Made by a program: the position numbers and the translations under genes. A model generated the notes under the pieces. That model saw only the letters and a program-made list of their open reading frames with translations. It was not told the DNA's origin and did no database searches. A stretch of 64,000 bases of DNA from Marinobacter sp. ELB17 (lineage in GTDB: Bacteria; Pseudomonadota; Gammaproteobacteria; Pseudomonadales; Oleiphilaceae): the NCBI RefSeq assembly GCF_000169375.1, contig NZ_AAXY01000015.1, positions 1 through 64,000 on the forward strand, written 5' to 3'. This document shows, piece after piece, positions 20,196 to 29,077 of the stretch; position 1 is the stretch's first letter, and the number at the start of each line of letters is the position of its first letter.

Positions 20196-21236
20196 ATGAT
20201 GAATGTGGGTGTTAAGCGTTCCGGGGGTGGCGGGCAGATCGCCATTCTTGGAGCGGGTTCAATGGGGCGGCTATGGGCCGCCCTTTTGCCGTCTTCGCAT
20301 TGTGGGTTTTTGCCTCGGCTCTCGGGGGATAGTTCCGAGCTTGAGCTAGGGAGGTGCTTCAGTCGTCAGGTAGGCCTTCCCGAAACACGCTGTGAATACG
20401 TCCTTGTACGCTCTGCTCCGCCATCCATGGCTGCACAAGGTTTCGGGAAGGCCTTCCTGACGGCTTCGCCGGAATCTGTGCCTGGGCCGACGCGATCTCG
20501 TATTTCTCTGCCTTGGTTTCGTTCGGTTACTGACATCACTTTACTGCTTGTTACCACCAAAGCCGGGGATACGCTTTCGGCTCTGGAGAGCTGGCTGCCG
20601 TATATCGCTAAAGACACGCCGGTTGTTCTTTTCCAGAACGGTTTGGGCAGTCAGCAGGCAGTGGCCGAGCGCTGGCCGGATCGGCCGATTTTGGCGGCTA
20701 GCACCACAGAGGGGGCGAATCGACCAGAGCCGGATGTGTTGGTGCATGCCGGCACCGGGGATACCTGGGTGGGCCCGCTTACCGACTCTGCTTCTGACTA
20801 TACTGAATCGGTGGTTCAGCAGCTGGCACAATCCGGATTACAGGTGCATACCGAAAACAGTATTGTGCAACGGCTCTGGCAAAAGCTGGTGGTCAACGCC
20901 GGAATTAATGCGTTTACCGCACTGCTGGACTGCCCGAATGGCGCCATAGTGGGCGCGCCGCTGTATCGGCAGACGATTGACGGGTTATGCACCGAAATTG
21001 CTGCTTTACTGCAGGCCGATACCGGTGAGCATGCTACCCCGCAAGCGCTGCGGGAGCGGATTGAGGCGATCGCCAAAAGTACGGCCAGTAACACGTCGTC
21101 GATGCGTGCGGATGTAAACGCCGGGCGTAAAACCGAGATCGATTTTATTAACGGTTACCTTATGCAGTGCGGGCAGCGCCACGGGATTGCCACACCGGTA
21201 AACCAAATGCTGGTTCAGCGAGTACAAGCTCTTTAG
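20196..21236 (+). CDS. panE: 2-dehydropantoate 2-reductase with in-frame repeat insertion
   Basis: A ketopantoate reductase (NADPH-dependent step of pantothenate synthesis), 346 residues from the ATG at 20196 against about 300 for the family. The dinucleotide-binding motif ILGAGSMGRLWAALL is intact. So are VTTKAGDTL, the catalytic-lysine region QKLVVNAGINAFTALLDCPNG in part, and the C-terminal TEIDFINGYL. Residues from about 45 to 105 have no family character and come from a palindromic repeat (20365-20461) inserted without shifting the frame. The start lies 13-14 nt after the right-end hairpin of the IscB element, so the original leader and promoter were probably displaced. A start at 20199 is equally possible. 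The frame is open upstream to 20073, but that part overlaps iscB and is rejected. Whether the enzyme is active is unknown. Confidence 0.8.
   Translation: MMNVGVKRSGGGGQIAILGAGSMGRLWAALLPSSHCGFLPRLSGDSSELELGRCFSRQVGLPETRCEYVLVRSAPPSMAAQGFGKAFLTASPESVPGPTRSRISLPWFRSVTDITLLLVTTKAGDTLSALESWLPYIAKDTPVVLFQNGLGSQQAVAERWPDRPILAASTTEGANRPEPDVLVHAGTGDTWVGPLTDSASDYTESVVQQLAQSGLQVHTENSIVQRLWQKLVVNAGINAFTALLDCPNGAIVGAPLYRQTIDGLCTEIAALLQADTGEHATPQALRERIEAIAKSTASNTSSMRADVNAGRKTEIDFINGYLMQCGQRHGIATPVNQMLVQRVQAL
20365..20461. repeat. Palindromic repeat (MITE/REP-like) inside panE
   Basis: Two 22-nt arms (20365-20386 and 20440-20461) are inverted copies of each other with 21 of 22 matches; the core is AGGCCTTCCCGAAAC. 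They enclose a 53-nt loop with CCATCCATGG. A smaller palindrome, CTCGG/CCGAG at 20321-20339, lies just to the left and may belong to the same unit. The excess length of PanE suggests that about 135-150 bp were inserted. The sequence is translated in frame. It resembles short dispersed repeats normally found between genes. Confidence 0.8.
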
Positions 21237-21282
21237 CCTTTCAACCAATCAGGCTAGCATTTTAACCAATCAGGAGAATTCC

Positions 21283-21861
21283 ATGGGCAACCGCCTGTCA
21301 AAAATCTACACCCGCACCGGAGACGATGGTTCTACCGGTCTGGCCGATGGTAACCGCATTGCCAAGAGCGCCCAGCGCGTTGAGGCCATGGGTACGGCGG
21401 ATGAACTGAACTGTCACATGGGCTTACTGGTTGAGATGCTGGACAGCGATGATGCGCTGTTTGAGTCCATGCGCCGCATTCAGCATCACCTGTTTGACCT
21501 GGGTGGTGAATTTGCGATTCCGGGTAGCATCGTCATCAGTGAGCAGCACATCAGCTGGCTGGAAGGCTTGTTGGATGGGTGGAACGAATCACTGCCACCG
21601 TTGAAGAACTTTATTTTGCCCGGTGGCAGCCCGGCCGCAGCTCAGTGCCACATGGCCCGCGCCGTGTGCCGCCGTGCCGAGCGTGTTGTAGTGGCACTCA
21701 GCCATGAGGACTCTATCAACCCGCTAGCGCGGCAGTACCTGAATCGCTTGTCTGATCTGCTGTTTGTAGCCTCACGGGTGCTGGCACGGCGCGAGGGCGC
21801 GGAGGAAATTCTGTGGGAACAGAAGAAGGCCAGCCGCGATGAACTGCCCCCGCAGAAATAG
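21283..21861 (+). CDS. Cob(I)alamin adenosyltransferase, PduO type
   Basis: A 192-residue protein opening with SKIYTRTGDDGSTGLADG, the ATP-binding signature of PduO-type ATP:corrinoid adenosyltransferases. AVCRRAERVV lies in the C-terminal helix bundle. It makes adenosylcobalamin from cob(I)alamin and ATP and acts as a trimer. A good AGGAG site precedes the ATG. The upstream gap holds two copies of AACCAATCAGG (21243-21253 and 21264-21274), the second supplying part of the ribosome-binding site. It follows panE on the same strand and converges on cysN. Confidence 0.92.
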   Translation: MGNRLSKIYTRTGDDGSTGLADGNRIAKSAQRVEAMGTADELNCHMGLLVEMLDSDDALFESMRRIQHHLFDLGGEFAIPGSIVISEQHISWLEGLLDGWNESLPPLKNFILPGGSPAAAQCHMARAVCRRAERVVVALSHEDSINPLARQYLNRLSDLLFVASRVLARREGAEEILWEQKKASRDELPPQK

Positions 21862-21883
21862 CACCCTAGAAACAGCAACGCCT

Positions 21884-23557
21884 TTACAGGATTTTGTGCT
21901 CGCGCAGCTGCTTCAATGCAGCGGCCACTTGCTTGCCCTGATCTGGCAAATCCGCCAGGTTTAGAGTCAGATCGCTGTGGCCGGTGTCGGTATCGGTCAG
22001 CACCAGCAGACCGTTGGCTTTGAGTGCCAGAGCCAGCGGTGCTTTGAAGCCTTCACTGTATTGCAGATTGTCGTGCTGCAGCGTAGCCACGGCGCGGCCG
22101 TCATCGAACAGCACTTTTTCCAATGAATGAACCAGCGTGCGGGCGGCGTTCGCGTCGCCTTTTATGTATATCACCGCGGCTTGCTGGCCAAAGCGTCGGG
22201 CTTTTTGCGCTGTGGTCACCTGTGCGCTGTGGTGCAGCGCGTAGCCTTGTTGCTGCGAGCCGGGCAGAATCATACCGGCTGCCACGGTGGTGTGGGTTAA
22301 GCGATCCACCACAATAAACGACCCGGTGCTGCGGAATTCTTTGTAGTTGTCCGCCAACACAGGCTGTTCCAGCGTTAGTTCGCAACGACCGATTTCGTTC
22401 AGCGCCAGGGTATTGGCCTCGGTCTTTTGTAACGAGTTCACATCCACTCGATGGCGAACGGCCGTCACGGCTCCAGCCACGCGACTGGTCAACAGTTTTA
22501 TGTCGTAAGTTTTCCCCTGTACCAGCGGCTGCTCGGCCATCCACACCAAAGTGGCATCGAAGCGGTCCGTCGTTTGCGGTATCTGTTTGCTGTGCACCAG
22601 AATGTCGCCACGGGAAATATCAATCTGATCTTCCAGCGTTAACGTCACCGACATAGGCGGGAAGGCTTCGCTCAGCTCGCCGTCGTAGGTCACGATGGAT
22701 TTCACCCTTGATGACTTACCGGACGGCAACACCGTTACGTCGTCACCCGGGCACACCACGCCAGCGGTCAGGGTGCCGCAGTAACCGCGGAAGTCTCGGT
22801 TGGGGCGGTTCACGTATTGCACCGGAAAACGCAGCGCGTCGAAATTCTGGTCGCGGACAATCTCCACACTTTCCAGAGTTTCCATCAACGCTTGCCCCCG
22901 ATACCAAGGCATGAACTCTGAACGATTAACCACGTTGTCGCCTTTTAGCGCCGACAAAGGCACAAACTGGATGTCTGGCAAGTCCAGCTGACTGCTAAAC
23001 GCCGAATAATCAGCCTTGATCTGCTCGTAGCGTTCCTCGCTGTAATCCACCAGATCCATTTTGTTGATGGCCACGACCGTATGCTTCAGCCCCAGCAGCG
23101 ACACAATGAAACTGTGGCGGCGGGTTTGCACCTGCACGCCGTGGCGGGCGTCAATCAAAATAATGGCCAGGTCGCAGGTGGAAGCGCCGGTGGCCATATT
23201 GCGAGTGTACTGTTCGTGGCCCGGGGTGTCGGCGATGATAAATTTACGCCGAGCGGTCGAGAAATAACGATAGGCTACATCAATGGTGATGCCCTGCTCG
23301 CGCTCGGCCTGCAAGCCGTCCACCAGCAACGCCAAATCCAGCTCGTCACCGGCATTACCCATCCGTGCGTTGTCGTTGTGGATCGCCTCCAGCTGGTCTT
23401 CATAAATCATTTTTGAGTCGTGCAGCAGCCGTCCAATCAGGGTGGATTTGCCGTCGTCTACGCTGCCGCACGTCAGAAAGCGCAGCAGTTCCTTGTTTTC
23501 ATGCTGGTGCAGGTAGGCTTCGATATCATCGGCAATCAAGTCAGACTGGTGGCTCAT
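21884..23557 (-). CDS. cysN: Sulfate adenylyltransferase subunit 1 (CysN) with degenerate APS-kinase-like tail
   Basis: A 557-residue GTPase subunit of ATP sulfurylase, which with CysD makes APS from sulfate and ATP. The P-loop is GSVDDGKST (31-39), the G3 motif DTPGHEQY is near residue 110, and NKMD is near 165. Two elongation-factor-like beta-barrels follow to about 450. The last 100 residues (458-557) resemble an APS kinase: QAAVIYIKG, then [19 protein letters not shown]. However, the P-loop position reads GDANAART instead of GxxGxGKS/T. The tail is therefore probably inactive as a kinase and perhaps structural. The ATG overlaps the cysD stop by 1 nt. Confidence 0.92.
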   Translation of the reverse strand: MSHQSDLIADDIEAYLHQHENKELLRFLTCGSVDDGKSTLIGRLLHDSKMIYEDQLEAIHNDNARMGNAGDELDLALLVDGLQAEREQGITIDVAYRYFSTARRKFIIADTPGHEQYTRNMATGASTCDLAIILIDARHGVQVQTRRHSFIVSLLGLKHTVVAINKMDLVDYSEERYEQIKADYSAFSSQLDLPDIQFVPLSALKGDNVVNRSEFMPWYRGQALMETLESVEIVRDQNFDALRFPVQYVNRPNRDFRGYCGTLTAGVVCPGDDVTVLPSGKSSRVKSIVTYDGELSEAFPPMSVTLTLEDQIDISRGDILVHSKQIPQTTDRFDATLVWMAEQPLVQGKTYDIKLLTSRVAGAVTAVRHRVDVNSLQKTEANTLALNEIGRCELTLEQPVLADNYKEFRSTGSFIVVDRLTHTTVAAGMILPGSQQQGYALHHSAQVTTAQKARRFGQQAAVIYIKGDANAARTLVHSLEKVLFDDGRAVATLQHDNLQYSEGFKAPLALALKANGLLVLTDTDTGHSDLTLNLADLPDQGKQVAAALKQLREHKIL

Positions 23558-24474
23558 TAAAAGTACCCTTCCATTTTTTTCTTTTCCATAGAGCCCGCTC
23601 CATCGCGATCTATCGCCCGCCCCTGGCGCTCGGAGGTTCGTGTTAACAGCATTTCCTGAATAATTCCCTGCAACGTATCGGCCTCGGAATCCACCGCCCC
23701 GGTTAACGGGTAACAGCCCAGAGTGCGGAACCTGACCTTACGCAGTTCCGGCTCTTCGCCCGGGTTCAGAGGCAGGCGCTCGTCGTCCACCATGATCATC
23801 ATGCCATCGCGGATAACCACCGGCCGCAGGGCTGCGAAGTACAAAGGCACAATCGGAATGCTTTCCAGAAAGATGTATTGCCAGATATCCAGTTCGGTCC
23901 AATTAGACAGCGGAAATACGCGAATGCTTTCGCCCTTGTTGATGCGGGTATTGAACAGATTCCACAGCTCCGGCCGCTGATTTTTCGGGTCCCAGCGGTG
24001 ATGCTTGTCGCGGAATGAGAACACCCGCTCTTTGGCACGGGATTTTTCCTCATCGCGGCGGGCACCGCCGAAAGCGGCGTCAAAGCCATACTTGTTCAAC
24101 GCCTGCTTCAGGCTCTGGGTTTTCATCACGTCGGTATGAGTGGCCGAACCGTGGGAAAAAGGCCCAACCCCCATGTCTACGCCCTCCTGGTTGATGTGCA
24201 CCAACAACTCCATGCCCGACTGCGCGGCCATGCGGTCGCGAAATTCGATCATTTCACGGAATTTCCAGGTGGTGTCTACGTGCAGCAGTGGAAACGGCGG
24301 GGTGCCCGGGAAAAACGCTTTGCGGGCAAGGTGAAGCATGACCGCCGAGTCTTTTCCCACCGAGTACAGCATCACCGGATTGTCAAACTCCGCAGCGACT
24401 TCACGAATAATCTGGATGCTTTCAGCTTCCAGCTGCTTCAGGTGGGTAAGACGGCGTTCTGGCAAAGAAGTCAT
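23557..24474 (-). CDS. cysD: Sulfate adenylyltransferase subunit 2
   Basis: A 305-residue PP-loop ATP pyrophosphatase that adenylates sulfate together with CysN. The PP-loop SVGKDS is at residues 38-43. [17 protein letters not shown] and the C-terminal [13 protein letters not shown] are typical of CysD. It is the first gene of a cysDN operon that diverges from cysI across a 262-bp AT-rich gap. Length is normal. Confidence 0.96.
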   Translation of the reverse strand: MTSLPERRLTHLKQLEAESIQIIREVAAEFDNPVMLYSVGKDSAVMLHLARKAFFPGTPPFPLLHVDTTWKFREMIEFRDRMAAQSGMELLVHINQEGVDMGVGPFSHGSATHTDVMKTQSLKQALNKYGFDAAFGGARRDEEKSRAKERVFSFRDKHHRWDPKNQRPELWNLFNTRINKGESIRVFPLSNWTELDIWQYIFLESIPIVPLYFAALRPVVIRDGMMIMVDDERLPLNPGEEPELRKVRFRTLGCYPLTGAVDSEADTLQGIIQEMLLTRTSERQGRAIDRDGAGSMEKKKMEGYF

Positions 24475-24567
24475 TAACGGCGGCCTGCGTAAATCGACAG
24501 TTTAGAAGGCCGGCGGATACCACCGGCTGGATGTGCCATGCAGTATCACAAAGGAAAACAAGATTTT

Positions 24568-24599
24568 AAAAGAATAAATAAACGTTTATTTATTCTTTT
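24568..24599. promoter_or_regulatory. Perfect 32-bp palindrome between cysD and cysI
   Basis: AAAAGAATAAATAAAC (24568-24583) is followed directly by its exact reverse complement (24584-24599), with no spacer. It lies about 95 nt upstream of cysD and 140 nt upstream of cysI, in the divergent promoter region. The position suggests an operator for a dimeric or tetrameric regulator of sulfur genes, such as CysB, but it matches no motif I can name with confidence. The rest of the gap is AT-rich promoter-like DNA with no gene. Confidence 0.6.
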
Positions 24600-24736
24600 T
24601 TAGAATAATGACGGTCTTGCCGACGCAACCCTTTATATTCGATATATGAATATCAAAATCAATAAATATCATTATAAAGAATAAAGAGCATTGCGTATGA
24701 TAACTGCAGAAATTTACACAAGTCGGTGAAACAGTC

Positions 24737-26404
24737 ATGTATCAGTATAATCAGATTGACCAGACACTGGTCGACGAACGGGTGGAGCAATTTCGCGACC
24801 AGACCCGCCGGTATCTGACCGGCGAACTGCCGGAGGATGAATTTTCTGCGCTGCGGCTGATGAACGGTCTTTACATTCAGCGCCAGGCTCCCATGCTGCG
24901 TGTGGCTGTCCCTTACGGCCTTCTATCGTCAACCCAGATGCGCAAGCTGGCCCACGTTGCCCGCACTTACGACCGCGGCTATGGCCACTTCACCACCCGC
25001 ACCAACATTCAGTTTAACTGGCCAGAGTTAGCTGCGGTACCCGATATTCTGGCGGAACTGGCGCAGGTGCAGATGCACGCTATTCAAACCTCGGGCAATT
25101 GCATTCGTAACACCACCACCGATCCCTACGCCGGTGTAGCGGAAAGCGAACTTGAAGATCCTCGCCCCTACTGCGAAATTATCCGCCAGTGGTCCACCCT
25201 GCATCCAGAATTTGCTTACCTGCCGCGGAAATTCAAAATTGCCGTCACCGGCGCAACGGAAGACCGCGCAGCCTCCCAGGTGCACGATATTGGCCTGCAA
25301 ATGGTGCAAAACGCCGATGGCGAAATAGGCTTTGAAGTACTGGTCGGCGGTGGGCTGGGCCGCACGCCCATCATTGGCAAGAGCATTCGTAAGTTCCTGC
25401 CCAAACAGCATCTGTTGTCGTATCTGGACGCCATCTTGCGGGTTTACAACCTCAAAGGCCGCCGCGACAACAAGTATAAGGCGCGCATCAAGATTCTGGT
25501 GGAGGCTCTGGGCCCCGACGAATTCCGCCGCCTGGTCGAGGAGGAATGGGCCCACATCCGCGATGGCGAGTTGACACTCACCGATGCCGAAATTGCCCGT
25601 GCCAAATCGTTTTTCACCCTACCTGATTACGATGCCAACGCCGCCAGCGCCGACGCTCATGCGTCTTTAAGTGATTCACTGGCAACCGATATCGAGTTCA
25701 ACGCCTGGTACCGCCACAACACTCTGGCTCACCGGGTTGACGGTTACCGCATTGCCATTGTTTCGCTGAAACCGTATCTGGAAGCCCCTGGCGACATCAC
25801 CGACAGCCAGATGGATGCGGTTGCAGACTTGGCTGATCGTTACAGCTTTGGCGAAACTCGCGCCACCCACCACCAGAATTTGGTGCTGACCGATGTGCGC
25901 AAGGGCGACCTTTACGCAGTATGGCAGGCGCTGGCGGCGAACAATCTGGCGCGTTCCAACATTGGCACGCTGACCGACATGATTGTGTGCCCGGGGTTTG
26001 ATTTTTGCTCGCTGGCCAACGCCCGCACGTTGAACATTTCGGACCAGATCAATGAGCATTTTGACGATATGGATCATCTGTACGACCTAGGCGAAATCCG
26101 ACTAAACATGTCTGGTTGTATCAACGCCTGTGCCCATCACCACGTCGCCGACATCGGCATTCTGGGCGTGGATAAAAAGGGCGAAGACTGGTATCAGATT
26201 TCACTCGGCGGGTCGTCCAAAGAAGACGCACGCTTGGGCAAGATTCTAGGAAGGTCAGTACCGGCGAGCGACGTTGCTATCACCGTGGAAAAAATTCTGG
26301 CCGTATACGTTGACCAGCGCGGCGAAGACGAATCGTTTGCGCAGGTAGTGCAACGTGTGGGCATCAAACCTTTTAAGGAACGTGTGTATGCCACTGCTCA
26401 TTGA
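24737..26404 (+). CDS. cysI: Sulfite reductase hemoprotein (nitrite/sulfite reductase, CysI type)
   Basis: A 555-residue siroheme/[4Fe-4S] reductase that converts sulfite to sulfide. The cluster cysteines are C418 and C424 (CPGFDFC) and C461 and C465 (CINAC), the CX5C plus CX3C pattern of the family. The siroheme-contacting segment GHFTTRTNIQFNW is near residue 95. This is the Pseudomonas-type enzyme; no flavoprotein partner CysJ is adjacent, so the electron donor is probably ferredoxin or encoded elsewhere. It heads an operon with the DUF934 gene, cysH and cysG, which supplies siroheme. Confidence 0.94.
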   Translation: MYQYNQIDQTLVDERVEQFRDQTRRYLTGELPEDEFSALRLMNGLYIQRQAPMLRVAVPYGLLSSTQMRKLAHVARTYDRGYGHFTTRTNIQFNWPELAAVPDILAELAQVQMHAIQTSGNCIRNTTTDPYAGVAESELEDPRPYCEIIRQWSTLHPEFAYLPRKFKIAVTGATEDRAASQVHDIGLQMVQNADGEIGFEVLVGGGLGRTPIIGKSIRKFLPKQHLLSYLDAILRVYNLKGRRDNKYKARIKILVEALGPDEFRRLVEEEWAHIRDGELTLTDAEIARAKSFFTLPDYDANAASADAHASLSDSLATDIEFNAWYRHNTLAHRVDGYRIAIVSLKPYLEAPGDITDSQMDAVADLADRYSFGETRATHHQNLVLTDVRKGDLYAVWQALAANNLARSNIGTLTDMIVCPGFDFCSLANARTLNISDQINEHFDDMDHLYDLGEIRLNMSGCINACAHHHVADIGILGVDKKGEDWYQISLGGSSKEDARLGKILGRSVPASDVAITVEKILAVYVDQRGEDESFAQVVQRVGIKPFKERVYATAH

Positions 26405-26882
26405 CCAGCGCATTGTGACCGAAGACCCCTGGCAATTGCTTGATCAGGCGGCTCTCGACGAGGGATCACCAATACCCGAAAATGGGCCTGTTGCTGTGCC
26501 CCTCATTTGGTACCGGCAACACCGGGAAGCACTGCAGCAGCGCAACAGCCCGCTGGGCGTGATCGTAAATGGTGATGATGACCTGGCGGCGCTTTACGCC
26601 GACCACAGCCAACTCGACCTGATTGCCATCGAATTCCCAACGTTTCGCGATGGCCGCGGATTCAGCATCGCCCGCCAGTTGGTGCGTAGCGGTTTTAATC
26701 GACAAATTCGAGCTCTGGGCCATGTTAGCCGCGATCGCCTGGCGCTGATGCAAAGCTCCGGATTCAACGCTTTTGCCATCAATGACGAGCGTTTCCAAAC
26801 CGATCATCTTCAGGCATTTTCCGAGATCAGCGTGAATTATCAGGGTACGACGGCGGATCCGCGTCCGGTTTTTCGCCGTTAA
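26388..26882 (+). CDS. DUF934 family protein
   Basis: A 164-residue protein of the DUF934 family, usually encoded next to cysI in pseudomonads and marine gammaproteobacteria and presumed to assist sulfite reduction. Typical features are the opening LLIDQRIVTEDPW, the central IEFPTFRDGRGFSIARQLV segment, and SVNYQGTTADPRP at the end. No catalytic motif is recognisable. The ATG at 26388 has AAGGAA upstream and overlaps cysI by 17 nt, so translation is coupled. Confidence 0.92.
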   Translation: MPLLIDQRIVTEDPWQLLDQAALDEGSPIPENGPVAVPLIWYRQHREALQQRNSPLGVIVNGDDDLAALYADHSQLDLIAIEFPTFRDGRGFSIARQLVRSGFNRQIRALGHVSRDRLALMQSSGFNAFAINDERFQTDHLQAFSEISVNYQGTTADPRPVFRR

Positions 26883-26961
26883 ACACGGGGTTAATCGCCT
26901 CCAAATATTTTGTTCGTCGCTGTTTGTAGCGCCGATTTTTTAGTCAAAGGACATAGACACC

Positions 26962-27585
26962 ATGACGCTTGATGTGGCTACGGCCAACCAACAGCTTGCC
27001 AGTAACCGGCCCCAAGAAATCATAACGTGGGCCTTAACGCAGGCGCGCAATCCGGTAGTCACTACCAACTTCGGTCCTTACGAAGCCGTGATCCTGCACA
27101 TGGCGGTTCAAGCCCGGCCGGACATTCAGGTGATATGGATCGATTCGGGTTACAACACCTCTGCCACCTATCGCTTTGCAGAAAAACTGATTGCCCAGCT
27201 GAAGCTGAATGTGCGCACGTTTATACCGCAGCAAACCGCTGCCCGGCGCAACGTGCTGATGCAGGGCATACCTGAGATTGACCAGCCGCTGCATGAGGAA
27301 TTTACCCGCCAGGTAAAGCTGGAGCCCTTCGCCAGGGCCCTGGCAGAAATTCAGCCGGATGTGTGGTTTAACGCCATCCGCAAAGACCAAACCGACTTTC
27401 GCCAATCGCTAGACATCGTCTCCACCAGCAAAAGCGGCATTGTGAAAGTAGCACCTTTATTCAACCTGACCAGCGCCGACCTGGATGCCTACCAGGCCGC
27501 GCACCAGTTGCCCGACGAACACGATTATTTCGATCCCACCAAAGCTCTGGAAACCCGCGAGTGCGGGTTACACACTAAGCTCTGA
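26962..27585 (+). CDS. cysH: Phosphoadenylyl-sulfate reductase
   Basis: A 207-residue reductase that makes sulfite from an adenylated sulfate using thioredoxin. The catalytic cysteine is in ECGLHTKL at the C-terminus, and it is the only cysteine in the protein. The CC and CxxC motifs that hold the [4Fe-4S] cluster of APS reductases are absent, so a PAPS substrate is expected. It is short for the family (E. coli CysH is 244). The P-loop-like segment is TTNFGPYEAVILHMA. It lies in the cysI operon; an active APS kinase to supply PAPS is not encoded in this window. Confidence 0.92.
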   Translation: MTLDVATANQQLASNRPQEIITWALTQARNPVVTTNFGPYEAVILHMAVQARPDIQVIWIDSGYNTSATYRFAEKLIAQLKLNVRTFIPQQTAARRNVLMQGIPEIDQPLHEEFTRQVKLEPFARALAEIQPDVWFNAIRKDQTDFRQSLDIVSTSKSGIVKVAPLFNLTSADLDAYQAAHQLPDEHDYFDPTKALETRECGLHTKL

Positions 27586-27609
27586 TACTGCTCATTCCGG
27601 GAGGCTGCC

Positions 27610-29070
27610 ATGGATTTTTTACCACTGTTTTTCAATTTGAACGATCGCCAGGTGTTACTGGTGGGCGGTGGTGATATCGCCCTGCGCAAGGCTCGCCTGC
27701 TCAAACGCGCAGGTGTTGGCCTGACTGTGATTTCCCACGCCGTCGATGAGGAACTTCGGGCTCTGCTGACCGATGACCGAGACGAGATCATTTTGGGGGA
27801 TTATCACAGCGACCTGCTAGCAGGGAAAACCCTGGTGGTCGCCGCCACCGACAACGCCGAGTTGCACCGTCAGGTTCACGCCGAGGCGATAGCGCGAAAT
27901 ATCCCCATCAATGTGGTGGATACGCCCAAGCTGTGCAGCTTCATATTTCCAGCCATCGTCGACCGCTCGCCCATTGTGATTGGCATTACCTCCGGCGGGC
28001 AGTCACCGGTGCTGGCACGGCTGTTGAGGGCCCGCTTGGAAACCCTGATACCCAAGGGCTACAGCAGCCTGGGTGGTCTGGTCGGGCGCTTTCGCGATCG
28101 GGTTAAGGCGCGTTTCAATTCACTGAATGACCGTCGTCAATTCTGGGAAAACGTGCTGGAAGGACAAATTGCCGAAAAGGTGTTTTCCGGTCGCCATGAC
28201 GAAGCCGAATCGATGCTGGTGTCGGCCATCAACCGGGGCGACGCCGGCCATAAAACCGGCGAGGTGTATCTGGTCGGTGCTGGCCCGGGTGATCCGGAGC
28301 TGCTGACGTTTAAGGCGCTGCGTCTGATGCAGCAGGCTGACGTGGTGTTTTACGACAATCTGGTATCGCCAGAGGTGCTGGATTTGTGCCGGCGCGACGC
28401 CGACCTGATTTACGTCGGCAAGCGCCGCGATCATCACACGGTGCCCCAAGACGACATTAATGCCCTGCTGGTGAAACACGCCAAACTGGGGCGGCGGGTG
28501 GTGCGGCTTAAAGGCGGTGATCCGTTTATTTTCGGACGCGGCGGTGAAGAACTGGAAGAGCTCAAAGCCCATGGCATACCGTTCCAGGTGGTACCGGGCA
28601 TTACCGCCGCCAGCGCTTGCTCGACCTACGCCGGCATTCCGCTGACCCACCGGGGCTATGCCCAGTCAGTCAGGTTTGTTACCGGCCAGTTAAAAAATCG
28701 ACAACAAGCCCTTGATTACAAAGAGCTGATACAGCCCAATCAAACGGTCGTGTTCTATATGGGACTGCACACACTGCCGCAACTCAGTGCCGGCCTGATG
28801 GCTCATGGCCGGGCGACGGATACACCGGTTGCCATTGTCTCCCGCGGTACCGCAGTCGACCAGAAAGTGCTGATTGGCACTTTGGCCGATATCGCTGCCA
28901 AACAGGAACTGGCGCAACTGCCGGCGCCCGCGTTGATTATTGTGGGTGACGTAGTACGCCTTTACGAAAAGCTGGCTTGGTTTGGCGAGGCTGCGCCCAG
29001 CGACAATATCACCCACGCCCTGGGCATGGTGCGCAGAAAGGCCAAGTTCACTGAGGCGAACGTGGCCTGA
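27610..29070 (+). CDS. cysG: Siroheme synthase, multifunctional
   Basis: A 486-residue fusion. The N-terminal half (about 1-205) is precorrin-2 dehydrogenase/sirohydrochlorin ferrochelatase with the NAD motif VGGGDIALRKARLLKRAG. The C-terminal half starts near residue 217 with VYLVGAGPGDPELLTFKAL and is uroporphyrinogen III C-methyltransferase, with RLKGGDPFIFGRGGEE and VVPGITAASAC. Together they make siroheme, the cofactor of the sulfite reductase encoded upstream. It ends 7 nt from the convergent chemotaxis gene. Confidence 0.96.
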   Translation: MDFLPLFFNLNDRQVLLVGGGDIALRKARLLKRAGVGLTVISHAVDEELRALLTDDRDEIILGDYHSDLLAGKTLVVAATDNAELHRQVHAEAIARNIPINVVDTPKLCSFIFPAIVDRSPIVIGITSGGQSPVLARLLRARLETLIPKGYSSLGGLVGRFRDRVKARFNSLNDRRQFWENVLEGQIAEKVFSGRHDEAESMLVSAINRGDAGHKTGEVYLVGAGPGDPELLTFKALRLMQQADVVFYDNLVSPEVLDLCRRDADLIYVGKRRDHHTVPQDDINALLVKHAKLGRRVVRLKGGDPFIFGRGGEELEELKAHGIPFQVVPGITAASACSTYAGIPLTHRGYAQSVRFVTGQLKNRQQALDYKELIQPNQTVVFYMGLHTLPQLSAGLMAHGRATDTPVAIVSRGTAVDQKVLIGTLADIAAKQELAQLPAPALIIVGDVVRLYEKLAWFGEAAPSDNITHALGMVRRKAKFTEANVA

Positions 29071-29077
29071 GCCGCTT

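Noticed and set aside
20196..21236. panE as a pseudogene
   Set aside because: The frame is uninterrupted and the nucleotide-binding and C-terminal catalytic motifs remain, so it is called as a gene with an insertion; activity is untested.
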